Below, in pieces: positions 14,718 through 26,012 of a stretch of DNA of 64,000 nucleotides. Every line of letters begins with the position of its first letter. The stretch's first letter is position 1. Below the pieces are notes generated by a model, which saw only the letters and a list, made by a program, of their open reading frames with translations, had not been told where the DNA came from and did not search any database. Source of the DNA: Pegea sp. RAD2-039. Taxonomy: Eukaryota; Chordata; Thaliacea; Salpida; Salpidae. Both the position numbers and the translations under genes were made by a program. Location of the stretch: contig JAQGEQ010000390.1 in assembly GCA_034620365.1 (NCBI GenBank), forward strand, positions 38,462-102,461. The letters are read 5' to 3'.

Positions 14718-16383
14718 ATGACAAGTGTCAACTTTAAAACCAACAATGTATCATTGTTAATGGAAAACACAACAACAGCTACAACAGAAAGCTATCTACA
14801 ATATGAATACAACAAAAAAACAGGTATCTTATTTCTTTCAATTCTGTTTTAATTAATAAATTTCTATTTCAAACAAAAATATTTTTATTAACTTTTTTAT
14901 TTTCTTTAAAAATATTTCGAATTAATCTGAAGGGACTTCATGAAATAAAAGAATTAATCGATATATGTTCTTTAAATAAACTTTATGATATTTTTAAACA
15001 TTCGAATTTCTATATTTAAGAATTCATCGATTTTCAAGACTTCAAGTAAACACTAAAAAATAAATTGGATTTCAAAGACATCATCTAATTTTTCTTATAG
15101 ATCTTCAGGGCTTGAAATCAATAGAATGTTGAAACAAGTTGTAAACATCTCCAAAATTTTATAAAATATAATTTCGTAAACTTTAAAATAATTTCTAAGT
15201 TTAATTTTCAAGAAATTTCAAAGATTTTTTTGTGAAATAGTTTTACCCTGTAAGCTTTTCAAGTTTCAAAACATCGAATTTTATTTGCCAGAAACTTTAA
15301 GCTTTTCATCAACAACATCATCACTTCCTGAAAACCTTCCAAAAATTAAATTAATTATTGTAGCCTCTATGATTGGAGTTCTATTCGTTGCTGTGGTTAT
15401 TACCAGACTTTGGTAAGATTAAAAATCTGAATAATCAATAAAAATAATCTTATTTTAAATGAGACTTATCGTCAAGTAAATATTCTCGATATAAAATCGA
15501 TTATATTACTTTTGTGTTGATTCTTTTTTAATAATTTCAATTAAACTTGATTCAAATGACATTTTGAAATCTATTATTGTTGTTAAGAAGTGATTAATTG
15601 AAAATTATTTTAACAGAAATTCAAATAAACTTTTTCTTTAAATGATTTCTAGGAAATATTATTTCGATTTTGAAGCAGATTCGTTTCTTTAAATTACAAA
15701 AACTTATATCGATTTTATTTTAGAAAAATTTCATTTTAATTAGAAAATATTTTCAACAAATTTTTTATTTTTATTTTTTACAAAAAATTATTTATTTTAA
15801 ATCTAAAGTAAAACTTAAATGTTAATAACCAATAAGTTAATTCAACAGATATCAAGTCAAATATATATAATATATATAATATAATTATAATTCATTTTTC
15901 TGGTGAAAGTTTAAATCTAATTTGAATTATTTTCAAATTTAAATTATCTTAAAATTTTTTGAAATTTAATTTTTCATTTTTGAAAAATAATTTATCAACT
16001 AAATAATAATAAATAAATAAATAATAATAATAATAAATATAATTCTTAAAATAAATAAATAAAACACAATCAACTGCTGCAAGTAATCTTAAATTAAAAT
16101 TTGTTGAAAAATTTAAAATTGAAATCGAAGACTTTGAAACAACAAAAGTCTTTGAATGAAAATCAGGAATCTTTTTAGGAGCTGGAGAATGAAGAGAAGA
16201 GAGACATACTTTGGAAGAAGTGATCAAAGAAGAGGTTATATGTTCCACTGGTACTAAAATCTTCGAAAAGGTCTTTAAAGATGCAGCGTCTCTAATGAGG
16301 AGTCCTCTAGTGACAGAATTTCAGATTCAAATTTTCAAACTTTTCGTGAAATCGTTTCGTGTTTTGATGATGTAAGAAAATAA
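14718..16383 (+). CDS. Putative 113-residue single-pass membrane protein, 4 exons
   Basis: Exon model: 14718-14823, 15292-15412, 16179-16234, 16325-16383; phases agree at every junction. No family was recognised. The N-terminal 55 residues are rich in Thr, Ser and Asn (TTTATTE, SSTTSSLP), as in an exposed, O-glycosylated stalk. Residues about 56-72 (IIVASMIGVLFVAVVI) form one transmembrane helix, followed by a strongly basic stretch (RMKRRE) and a short tail ending CFDDVRK. There is no cleavable signal peptide, so an N-out anchor is likely. A 3' splice site (TTTTTCAG, ending 14682) precedes the ATG by 35 nt. The last junction is the weakest: without it the frame stops at 16257. The gene lies 340 bp upstream of the CUB gene on the same strand. 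Confidence 0.45.
15859..15890. repeat. AT dinucleotide-rich microsatellite
   Basis: An alternating AT/TA run with two near-identical ATATATATAAT units. It lies in intron 2 of the small membrane protein gene. Simple sequence, no function inferred. Confidence 0.7.
16001..16063. repeat. AAT/AAAT microsatellite
   Basis: A run of AAT and AAAT units (AATAATAATAAATAAATAAA and onward) in the same intron, about 115 bp before exon 3. Confidence 0.75.
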
Positions 16384-16686
16384 ATCAATTTACAAAAGAA
16401 ATATGTTTTTAATCAAGTAAATGACAAAGTTATCTTCTGTGATGTCTTCTAAACATTTCAAAGTTGTTACAATTTTTAAAAACTAATTAGACATTAAAAA
16501 ATTGATTGCTGAGTAAGACTCACTTGAAAATATTCACAAAATTTATTTAGTTTCTGAAGAAAAGAAAAATTACTTAAATACAGAAATAGAAACACAAAAA
16601 TATGAGTAAAAGTAGCTTCTTCTTCTTGTGAGCTGTACTTCGCCTGAGGCTTACACTTACCAACGCTTTTTATTATTTGTAATTTC

Positions 16687-16688
16687 AG
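16687..16688 (+). other. 3' splice site just upstream of the CUB gene ATG
   Basis: TTTGTAATTTCAG ends here, 35 nt before the ATG at 16724 and about 300 nt after the preceding gene's stop. It could close a 5' UTR intron or accept a spliced leader that separates the two genes of a polycistron. The sequence alone cannot tell these apart. Confidence 0.45.
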
Positions 16689-16723
16689 TAAGAAAACTGT
16701 TTAGTTGAAATTATGACAAAAAT

Positions 16724-19700
16724 ATGAATTTTTTTAACTTTTTTATTTTAGTTTTGTTGTTTATGCAAATTAGTTCAGTTGAGTTAAGAAGAAGAAAAAA
16801 ACCCAAAATTCGACCCAAAGGTAAAAAACTTTCTTGGTTTTAAGATTTTAAAACAATCAGTGTTTATTAAAAGATGAGTTTGAAGCTAAATTAATTCAAA
16901 GTTTAACTTTTTTTACAGATTAGAAACTAATTTTTAATTTACTTTCTCAGCTAATAAATTTTCTATTTAATTTTTACAAATATTTAATTTTAGTTTAAAA
17001 ACTGTTTCAACTTTTATCTAAAATCATGTTTTTGGTTTTTATGGAATTTTATTTATTCTGGTTTTAATTTCTATCAAAGTTTTAGCTTAATTAAATACTT
17101 CTTGAAAATTTCTTTATTTTAATCTTTTATTCCAGTTTCTCCAACTAGAAGGTATCCAAACAAGATATCTGGTGTAACCAAGTGAGTCTTTGAATCAATT
17201 TACAAACTTTTTAAAATAATTTTTCTACTTTTAATGTCGACTTGAAACTAAACAAAAATTAATTATTTTAGAAGAAGATCAACAACTGTAAGATGGAAGA
17301 ACCCTGTAATGGCTAATGCAGTTCAAAGACCTATTTACAAGCAATACGGACGACCAATAGAAGACCCACCATGTAACTTGGAAGTTCATCTTTATTATCG
17401 TTTCAACAAATCTTTGATTAGCTGAAAAAGTTGAGAAATGTCTGAAGATGTTTTGAAACATATTCTATCATCTTTTAAATACTTTAAAAACTTTTAGATA
17501 AAGTTGCTTTCTGAATATTTAGAAAAAGTCAGTAACAAGCGAAAAGTGGAAAGTAATAATTGCTCCGTTTGTTTAATAACTTGGTGTTTAGCTGAAAAAA
17601 AAAACTTGGATATCACAATTCAATTTTCAGCTATTAATACTGTTCATTAAAATTATCTTTATATAAATATAAATATTATAAATATTATAATATATTTATG
17701 ATTATAATATATAAATAAATACAAATAAATATAGATAAATATAAATATATATAATAAAATATATCATATATATATGAGATAGATTCATTTTATAATATAT
17801 TTATGATTATAATATACAAATAAATATATATAAATAAATACAAATAAATATTTATAAATATATATGAATATATAAAATAAAAGTTATTTTTTCCTTCAAC
17901 GTATTTTGATGCAAAAGGGTAATCCCCCAAACCATTTCTAGGGACTCATTGTGTGATCACACAAAAAGCTGATTCTGAGTGGATCAAAGTCCAGAGTGAT
18001 GGGTACCCAGATCCTGTTCAGAAACAACAGCAATGTACTTGGATGTAAGATCAGACCCTCCTAAAGATCCTTCTTCTTGAATATCTTCAACAGTTTCTAC
18101 GTTTCAAAGAATCAGAAGATCAGGATCTCTTTTAATGACATTCATCTGATGAATGGGAACGGGGGAGGAAGTTGTAACTCTCAATTTGTTGAGATTATCG
18201 ATTTACAGGTGATGGCTTCACAAGCTAAATATTGTGGGGATCAAATTCCAGGCGATTACATATCAATTGGTGAGTTGATATCATTTACATCATCTGATCT
18301 TCATGTAAATCTTCTACAGGAACAAGAGTAAGACTTGATCTTCAAAGTGATAGTACAGTTTATCCATATCGAGGGTTTCAAGCTGCAGTTAGAGCTGAAC
18401 CAGCGACTATAACATCTGGATCTTACAGTGAGTTGCTGATATCATCTTCAATTGAAGATTTGAATTTAAACGTGAAAGAGGGTGCCTGAAGAGAGCACCT
18501 CTCGCTAACATATTCTCACAAATAATATAATTAATATACAAAGATAGCTCTTGAGCATCCAAATCCGTAAAAACTCTTCAACAACATAAGACCTCAAAAA
18601 CTAAATCTTGCTTTTGGAAGGAAATTTTCAGACGCTTGCTTTCAGTAGAGAGCATCTTTCAGAAGATAATTGAAGATGAAGATTAATAATTGATCAGAAA
18701 AACTTAAAGAAGACATCTTAAGTCACAAGATATTTATAAAAATATTTGAGTTATCTTTCGAGTCATATAAAAGTTCTCTCGGTTCTTAAAGACACTTTAA
18801 ATTAATCTTTAGAAGCTCTCGAGTACTTCTCTCTAGTTATTAAAAGCTCTTAGATCCAAAAAGGATCTTTACATCTGCTAATATAATTTTGAAATCAGAA
18901 AGATTAAAACTGAAGATCATATTAAGATCGGGGAGTCATTTTATCTAAATATTTTAAAATGATTTTCTTGTAACAAACACCAAGTTGTAGTCACGTGACG
19001 AGGCTTCTCCGTGAATGACTCACTAATCTGGAGCCAGTAAGAGTAGCTTCTTTTGCTGGAGAGTCTGAAGCACCTTAAACTGAGGCGTTTTTAACAAACT
19101 CTATTTACAGGTAGAAGCTTGATAGTTTGGCTTGGAACTAGTCGAATAGTAACAACTACTTCTACTAAAAGGTAATTTGGTTTTAAGGTGACCCATAAAA
19201 TTAATCAATTTCTTTGCAGACCTTTAATTACCAGAAGAGTTTCAACTAAAAGAGCAGCTGTAAGAACAAGAGCTACAAGTAAAAGTCCTGTTCCTCTGGT
19301 TAATCAAAGACAGTTTTTTGGACCTGGTCATCAACCTAATCTTCCAAATCTATCTATTCAAAGTCAGTTGTTTTATCTTTCATCAGAAGAAGATTCAAAT
19401 GATGTTCACAGACACAAATTACAAGAAGATGTCTTCAATAAACAAATTATTTCTGGTGGTTGGAACAATTAGCTTCTTTTTGGTGTTACTAGCACTAGCT
19501 GTCTTCTTCAGAAAGTAAACAGTTTTTAATTTGAAAAAGTTGAGAAAATTTCGATGTTTTGAAACTATTTTGTAAAAAGTGTTTCAAAACGAGTTTTAGA
19601 TAATTTAAATGAAATTAGTGTTTCCAAATTAAATTTTGTAATCGTCAAACAGTGTGACCAAAACTTTAATCTGATTAAAGCACCTTGATATGTAAAAACT

Positions 19701-20585
19701 CCTCGACTATTTGTAAAAAATTGGTGGTCGAAGGTGCTGAGGACTTTCTTGTTTCAAATCTTTACAAAAATCCGCAGAGTTTTGAAAGAAATCTATTTCG
19801 AGTTTCGATATCCGAAGAAAAGCAAACGTAGAAAACGGAGACGAAGAAGAAGAAGAAGAAGAGCTCAACAAACAGAATCCGAAGATGAAGACATCAAATT
19901 CGAGCTCCCAATGTCTTATCGTCGATTCAACCCTTCGAATGACGCTACATCCGCGAGAAGAAGAAGCGTCACATTTGAAGGTGAACAATTTCCGGAGTTT
20001 TGTAGCTGAGGATTAATCTTGAGTCTTTAGATGAGTGGATTGAAACTGATCCAGAAGAAGAAGAAGATTCAGGATCTAATCAATCTATTGATTCAAAGTG
20101 AGTTGATCCTAGATAAAAAAGAGATTGAAGTAAACTTCTATATGATCAGGAGTATCTCTTCTAAAAGATCAAATAAAGATCCGGTTTATGAAATGGAAGA
20201 GGACTGGGAGACATCTTCAGCTCATTCTACGGATTCAGTCCGAACTACAAGTAGACATCCATCTCATAAACAGTTCAAGAAACAAAAGATTTACGAGAAG
20301 AAGATGAAGATCAGTTCAAATAGATCTTTGGATGATAGTAAAGAGATCTTGAAGACAAATCTTAATAAAAGTCATTCATCTTCAAATCCTGAACTTTCGA
20401 AAAGTAATCTTTTAGAAGGAGAAGGTTTAAATCGTAAAAAAAGTCTTGAAGCTGCGATCCTAATGAAAGAGCTACTTCAAAATTCAAATCTGATCTCAAA
20501 GACATTAACCACAAATGAAAAGATTAAGAAAGAGTCCTCAGCAGCAATTAAAAGATCAAATTCAGAATCCAATCTCCAAAATTAG
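16724..20585 (+). CDS. CUB-domain single-pass membrane protein (521 aa), 12 exons
   Basis: Exons: 16724-16820, 17136-17181, 17272-17372, 17942-18044, 18094-18269, 18320-18427, 19111-19171, 19220-19259, 19387-19514, 19778-19980, 20031-20097, 20150-20585. All junction phases match. Residues 1-20 are a signal peptide (FFILVLLFMQISS), followed by a basic segment (RRRKKPK). Residues about 85-205 form a CUB domain with the canonical four cysteines C85, C113, C143 and C162, plus YPDPV, YCGDQIP and GFQAAV blocks. CUB domains bind proteins or carbohydrates outside the cell. Residues about 265-285 are a transmembrane helix (LFLVVGTISFFLVLLALAVF). The 236-residue tail starts with a run of nine arginines, turns acidic (SEDED, EEEED), then is Ser/Lys-rich and low in complexity. 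I know no family with this layout. Retaining intron 8 (19260-19386) gives an alternative secreted end at 19472. The domain call is firm; the function is unknown. Confidence 0.8.
17686..17849. repeat. AT-rich direct repeat in CUB gene intron 3
   Basis: A block of about 27 bp (TTATAATATATTTATGATTA and onward) occurs at 17686-17712 and again at 17790-17816, 104 bp apart, each followed by TAAATA/CAAATAAAT arrays. It is a diverged tandem duplication of AT-rich satellite-like DNA inside a 569-nt intron. Confidence 0.65.
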
Positions 20586-23392
20586 TTTTAAAAGTGAAAC
20601 TTTCAGTTTTTTCTAATATCTACTAATATTCATCTTTAATAAGTCGATAATTATTATGCTTTTATGTATATTTTATGATACTTTATATTTATTTTGTTTT
20701 TTAAAACTAACTTTACTAATTTATATTTTCATTTAACAAGAAGAAAAAATTATTTAAAATGATTTAAAAAACTCAGGACTTTTCTGGAAAGCTAAGTTGG
20801 TTTTGACTCCTTAACTTCTAAAACTCTCAACAAACTGATTCTGATCTTCATAAGATCATAAAACTAATCTTACTATTGCTCTATAATCTAAATCTTTGAT
20901 TATTTGAAATGAAGTCATCTACTTGAATTGATGTTAGAAAATTAACTTTTTAAATTACGTTTTTTTCGAATTAAATTTTCTGCTTTTTATTCGTATAATT
21001 TTATTTTTAATTTTAAAAAGTTGTTTTTAGTTATTTATAAATCTTAAAAGAAATTGGTTTGATTGAATATATCTGTAAATATCTTTGGCAATTTATCAAA
21101 TTATTTTTTATTAAACTAATTGAAATGTTTAATGAAATTGTAATAAATTAAATCAAATTAAATTTGAGTTTCTAATTTATTACATAGAATAAGAAACGAT
21201 AATTTCCTTTCTTTATTTTCAAGCTGTTTTCTCCTTTGCTGTTTGAACCTCAAGTACTTCAACAACTGAACAACAATCGAAAACTTGTAGATTGTTAAAA
21301 ACATTTTGGAAATTTTCCACTAAGACACGATATCTCTAGTTCTTGGTTGAAACTACTAATTAGTTATTTGAATGAATTAAGAAAAGACTAACTTTTAGCA
21401 AGGCTAAAACAATAAAACGTTTTATCTTTAAATTACTTTTGAAGTTTGAGTTCAAAACCACAATTTAAAAATACTTTTTCAAAATATTTAAATATCAAAA
21501 TTTGGGTTTTAGAAATCAGATATTTCCAAATTTTTTTGGTTATGAACATGTAAATACAGATTAACTGAACACAAGAAGTATTTAGTAACTAAATCTAAAG
21601 CTTTAAAATAACAAACCTTTGCAAATTCAATATTATATCAATAATTCAATTTATAAGTTTGAAGCTTAAACTACAAATGAAAAATATGAATTGTGTTTAA
21701 TATTTGAAAATATTTTAGTTGAAAATACTTGGAATTAATTTGTAAGAAGAGATTTCTATTTCTGTCAAATTACAATGTAGAGGTCTCAACACAAACTCAA
21801 CACTTACTTCAAATTTGTATTAAACATTGCAAAACACAAAAAGATTAATTTCTATTCTAATTTTTCGCCAAAACGTTTTATTTCCTGTTAAAATCTCTGA
21901 AATAAATATAGAAGATTATGTAACAAAGATATTGATTTTGTAAAAGTTAAACTACAAAATGTGAATTTCTTCTAATTTATTTATAAAAAGAAAAATTTTA
22001 TTTAAAAATTAAATGTCAATTTAATATAAATAGAATTTGAAGATTTAAAAACATTAAAGGACTTTTTACTAATTTATATTAAATAAGCTTTTTGTAAATT
22101 TAAATAAATTTTCAATCAGTAAATTACAACGAATTATTTTTATTAAAAAATTAAAAAGTTTTTAACTTTCTTTTAAAATATTCATTTCATGCAAAAAGCA
22201 GTCAGCTTAAAAATTTATTGAGATTTTTTAAGTGGTTTCATTTGACAGGTAATTCAATTTAAAAACGAATCTTTAAAATATCTTAAATTTCACCAAAAAT
22301 ATCTTCTATTGATCTATCAACAACTTATATGTTTTGTTGTTTGCATAACATCAAAATTTACCTCAACGATTGTTAACAAATTCATCAAGAGTTATTTTAA
22401 TTTATAATGTTCAATTGAAAGGAAACTTAAATGGTATTAAGTTATCTGAATAGCTTCAGTGCTTTAATTTCAACAAAGTTTAAACAATTAGTTTTTCATT
22501 CTATTATAAGTATGCTGACAGCGATAAGCCTACTTAAGTTTCATTTCATTGCAAATTTACCATTAAAGTTATAGAAGTACAACAAAAAACATTTGAATTT
22601 CTACATATAAATCAAATCCGTTTTGTAAATTAAACAGCAACTAGTAGAACCTCAAATTTTGATAATTTGAATAACTTGTGTGCTTCATTCAGTAACTTGT
22701 AAGTTTTTAAACATTTTAAATAACATTTTATTACCCTACTTATTCCACAAGTCAAGTTATTCATCATTAATTTTTTTGCTAAGAAATGTTTGATAAGAAT
22801 CAGTTTGAGTTTGTGAACATTGATCAAGAAGTTTTATCGAATCTTTTAAGTAATGTGTTTAGTGGTGGAAACATAGAAAAAGCTTTAATTGGAATTTAAA
22901 TAAATTTCACGTAGCAAATAGAAGAATATTGAATGTTAAAAGATTAATGTCATTGACATTAAAACATCTGATCAAACATTTAAGAGAAAACTTCCTTTAG
23001 TTGATTGAAAATTTAAATATTTTTATCTTAAATAAATTTCAAGGCTTTCTCATTATTTGCATCAATTAAGGAATCTTTAGATAAACCGATGAAAGGTTAA
23101 AGAAAATGTCAATCTTGTAAACATCAGTTTAATTAATTAACAAAAAATTAAAAGATATCTTTAAAAATAAAATAAAAGTTTAAAAAACAAACTAAATAAG
23201 AGATGTCTTTAATGTATCAGAAGAACGTTTCTCCTTACCTTCTTCAAAACCATAATTTGTTTATAGTGGATTCAATCACAGTTGGCAAAATTTTGATTCA
23301 TAGACCAGCTGCTAATTAAAATGAGATCACCGAATCGAGCTTCCTTTAAACGGAAGATACTTAATTGATGAAGATCAGCCTTCGCGGACGAA

Positions 23393-23400
23393 TGACGTCA
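23393..23400. promoter_or_regulatory. CRE palindrome next to ETS-like word
   Basis: TGACGTCA lies within a GC-rich patch (about 23380-23460) containing AAACGCGCGTGCGTTTT, itself nearly palindromic, and GACTTCCGGCTTG (ETS core on the minus strand). The cluster resembles a promoter or enhancer, but no transcript start can be assigned. Confidence 0.4.
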
Positions 23401-23660
23401 CAAAACGCGCGTGCGTTTTGTTATCTACTGTTTGTCAACTTTTGGTTCGACTTCCGGCTTGTTTTTAAGTAAGAAGCTCTAAATTCGAGTTTTTTAGATA
23501 CAAAATATGAATATAATACTTTAAAAAATATATTTATAAAGAAAATAAATATTTTTTTAAACTTATCAAACTGAAACAAGTAAATAAAATAGATTTAAAC
23601 TTCGAAATCAATACTTTTTTAATATTTAAATTTACGTTTGAAACTTTCATAATTATTCTA

Positions 23661-23675
23661 ACCGCTAGGTGGCGA
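23661..23675 (+). promoter_or_regulatory. CTCF-like motif, forward
   Basis: ACCGCTAGGTGGCGA is a close match to the CTCF core. It lies between the convergent CUB and FGFR genes and points towards the FGFR gene. Confidence 0.5.
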
Positions 23676-25344
23676 AATGAGTAATCAAAAGTTAGAATTA
23701 TTTAATTGAGGAAATTAAGTACAGAAAGGTCAATAAAATACCTATTAGTGACTTTTTATTAAAATTAAATGAAAAAAATTTAAATTTTAAAGAAACTATA
23801 AATATTTTGGAGTTCAATTTATAAAATGAAACTTTTAAAATGATTTTAAAAAGTATTACTTCATAATTATTGGAAATGAAATCGAATAAAGTTTAATTTA
23901 TTGAATTCTATTATTTCATTCACAGAAAATTAAATTGGGTTTCACAACAAATTTTCGAGAAATGTTTTTTCCAGAAATTTCTGATGTAACAAAATTAAAT
24001 TACTTATAAAGGAAGCAATCAAAAAATTAAATCGGTTAATCTAAAAGAAATTGAGAAACCAATTAATCAAATTATTGTGTCAAAAAACTGTTTGGAAACA
24101 TGAATGAGTTTCCATAAGTTTAAATTAATTTGATTTGAAACATTAAACCTTGAAAAAATTAAATTTTAATTTCTTTGAATATAACTTTTAATAAATAATC
24201 AAATTTATTTGTTCAATTTAAATTAAATTTTAGTTTAAATTAGAAGTTTTTTTAAATAATTAACTTTAGAAAGTTTTAATTAAAATTGATTTAAAAAATT
24301 TAAAAAACAATAAAATTCAAATTTAAATTTTTAAAATTAATTAAATTTCCCAGAAAATTTATGTTATTAATTTTTACCATAAAATCTGTCGAAAATATAA
24401 AAAAAGTTTGATTTAAATTTTATCTTTTTGTTTTTTACTTTTAGATAAAATTTTCAAAATAATTAGAAAAATATTTTTGTCGGTTTTTGAAAACTTGAAA
24501 AGAATCAAAATTATTTGAAAAATATATTTTTTTTCTATTTCCAAAATAAATAACAAAATATTTACTTAGTATAATATTTAAAGAATCATAATTTTAAAGA
24601 ATTAGAAAAATATTTACAAAATGAAACTTCATTTTAATGTTTCAAACTTTTTATTTTTTTATTTTTTAAACTTTAAAACGAAAAACAAAATTTATGTATT
24701 TTTTTTTCTGTCTATGTTAAAAAAACAAACCTTAAATTAAACTTACAAAAGTTTGAAAAAAAATAGTTTAATCTTGTGCATTTAGTATAAATCATTTAAT
24801 CTTATATTTATTGAATGAATTTAAAGTTTCAAATATTTCAGTTTTAAACTAAATAAATGAATTAACAAAAAAGTCTTTTGATAAAATTCAAAATATCCAA
24901 AGTAAAACCACTTCCTATAAAAAGTTATTAGATCTTCAAAAGAATTTTTATAACTAAATTTTTTAACTGATGTTGTAGCTACTGAAAATTTAAGAGAACA
25001 TTTTTGGGTTTCATTTAGTTGTCAAAACAAAAAAACTGAAAGTAAAAAATGTCTTCTGTCATTTTCAAGAAAATCAGTTTTTAATGAAATCTTTAGAATT
25101 TAAAAATACTTTCAGCTTATCTGTCATCATTTATTACCTTATAAGGAGTTTTTCGATTTACAGATTAAAAGAGCTTTTCACGAAATTGTTGAAGATTTTT
25201 CCAAATTTAATTATTTTGTTTTTGAAAATTTATTAAATAATTTAAGATTTTTGCTGATAAAAAAAAAAAATTTTTGAAAACAATTCTCCATAGCAACGAA
25301 CATCTAACTAAGACTCTGGTTGCTAGGCAATGATGAGTCGTTGG

Positions 25345-25352
25345 TGACGTCA
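25345..25352. promoter_or_regulatory. CRE palindrome TGACGTCA
   Basis: Exact octamer in GTTGGTGACGTCACTTTAAA, within an otherwise AT-rich stretch that also has two GTTGCTA/TAGCAAC words in inverted orientation (25294 and 25319). Candidate bZIP and perhaps RFX-type element; target gene unknown. Confidence 0.35.
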
Positions 25353-25908
25353 CTTTAAAGAGTTCATAAATTATCGTCAAGCAGAAAAAATTCATAAATC
25401 ATTCAACCGTGAAAGGATCTAGGATTAACTGACTTTTTAACCAATCAATTAATATAAAATTAGATTGAAAAGAAATTATTGTTGAATTGATAAGTTTTTT
25501 AAACTTTTACATTGATGTTGAAGCATTTTTATTTGGTTTATTTAATTGATATCAAAATCTTTTTTGCTTTTTTTGTTAAAAGTTCTAAAAATTATTTTTG
25601 ATAAATTTTAAAAGAAAATTTGTAATTCATCAAAATTTGAGTGAAAAAAAAAATAGAAAAATTTGAATAGAAATTTTTAATTAAGCAAAAAAACCAAATT
25701 TTTTTTTTCAGAAAACCGCCAAAACCGTCAAATCAAACAAAAGAGTTCATTTAAAAGAAAAAAAACTTTTGATTTCAAATAATTAAAATTTAATTACAAA
25801 TTTTCAATTAAATTACAAACTAATTTCTCCAAATTCTAAAGATATCAAACCTAAAACAACAAAAAGCCATTTTAGACTTTCACCTATTTCCTAATCTGCT
25901 TAATGACG

Positions 25909-26012
25909 CAACCGGAAGTTATTCTTCCGGTCAACTGATTAACGCAAACAAACAAACGCTGTTGACAGATTTACAGATTATTTCCAGCTTTCGATGAAAG
26001 CCGATGACGTCA
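25909..26012. promoter_or_regulatory. Inverted ETS pair plus CRE
   Basis: ACCGGAAGTTATTCTTCCGG contains a consensus ETS site (ACCGGAAGT) facing a second, reversed one (CTTCCGGT) with 4 bp between them. TGACGTCA follows at 26005-26012. ETS factors act downstream of FGF-MAPK signalling, but linking this element to the FGFR gene 3.7 kb away would be speculation. Confidence 0.45.

Noticed and set aside
16235-16286. A 36-nt intron (16251-16286) in the small membrane protein gene
   Set aside because: Shorter than any other intron here; a 90-nt intron (16235-16324) gives a better acceptor and keeps the frame.
19707-19988. Minus-strand frame rich in serine
   Set aside because: It is the antisense of CUB exon 10; the serine run mirrors the arginine codons of the supported plus-strand exon.
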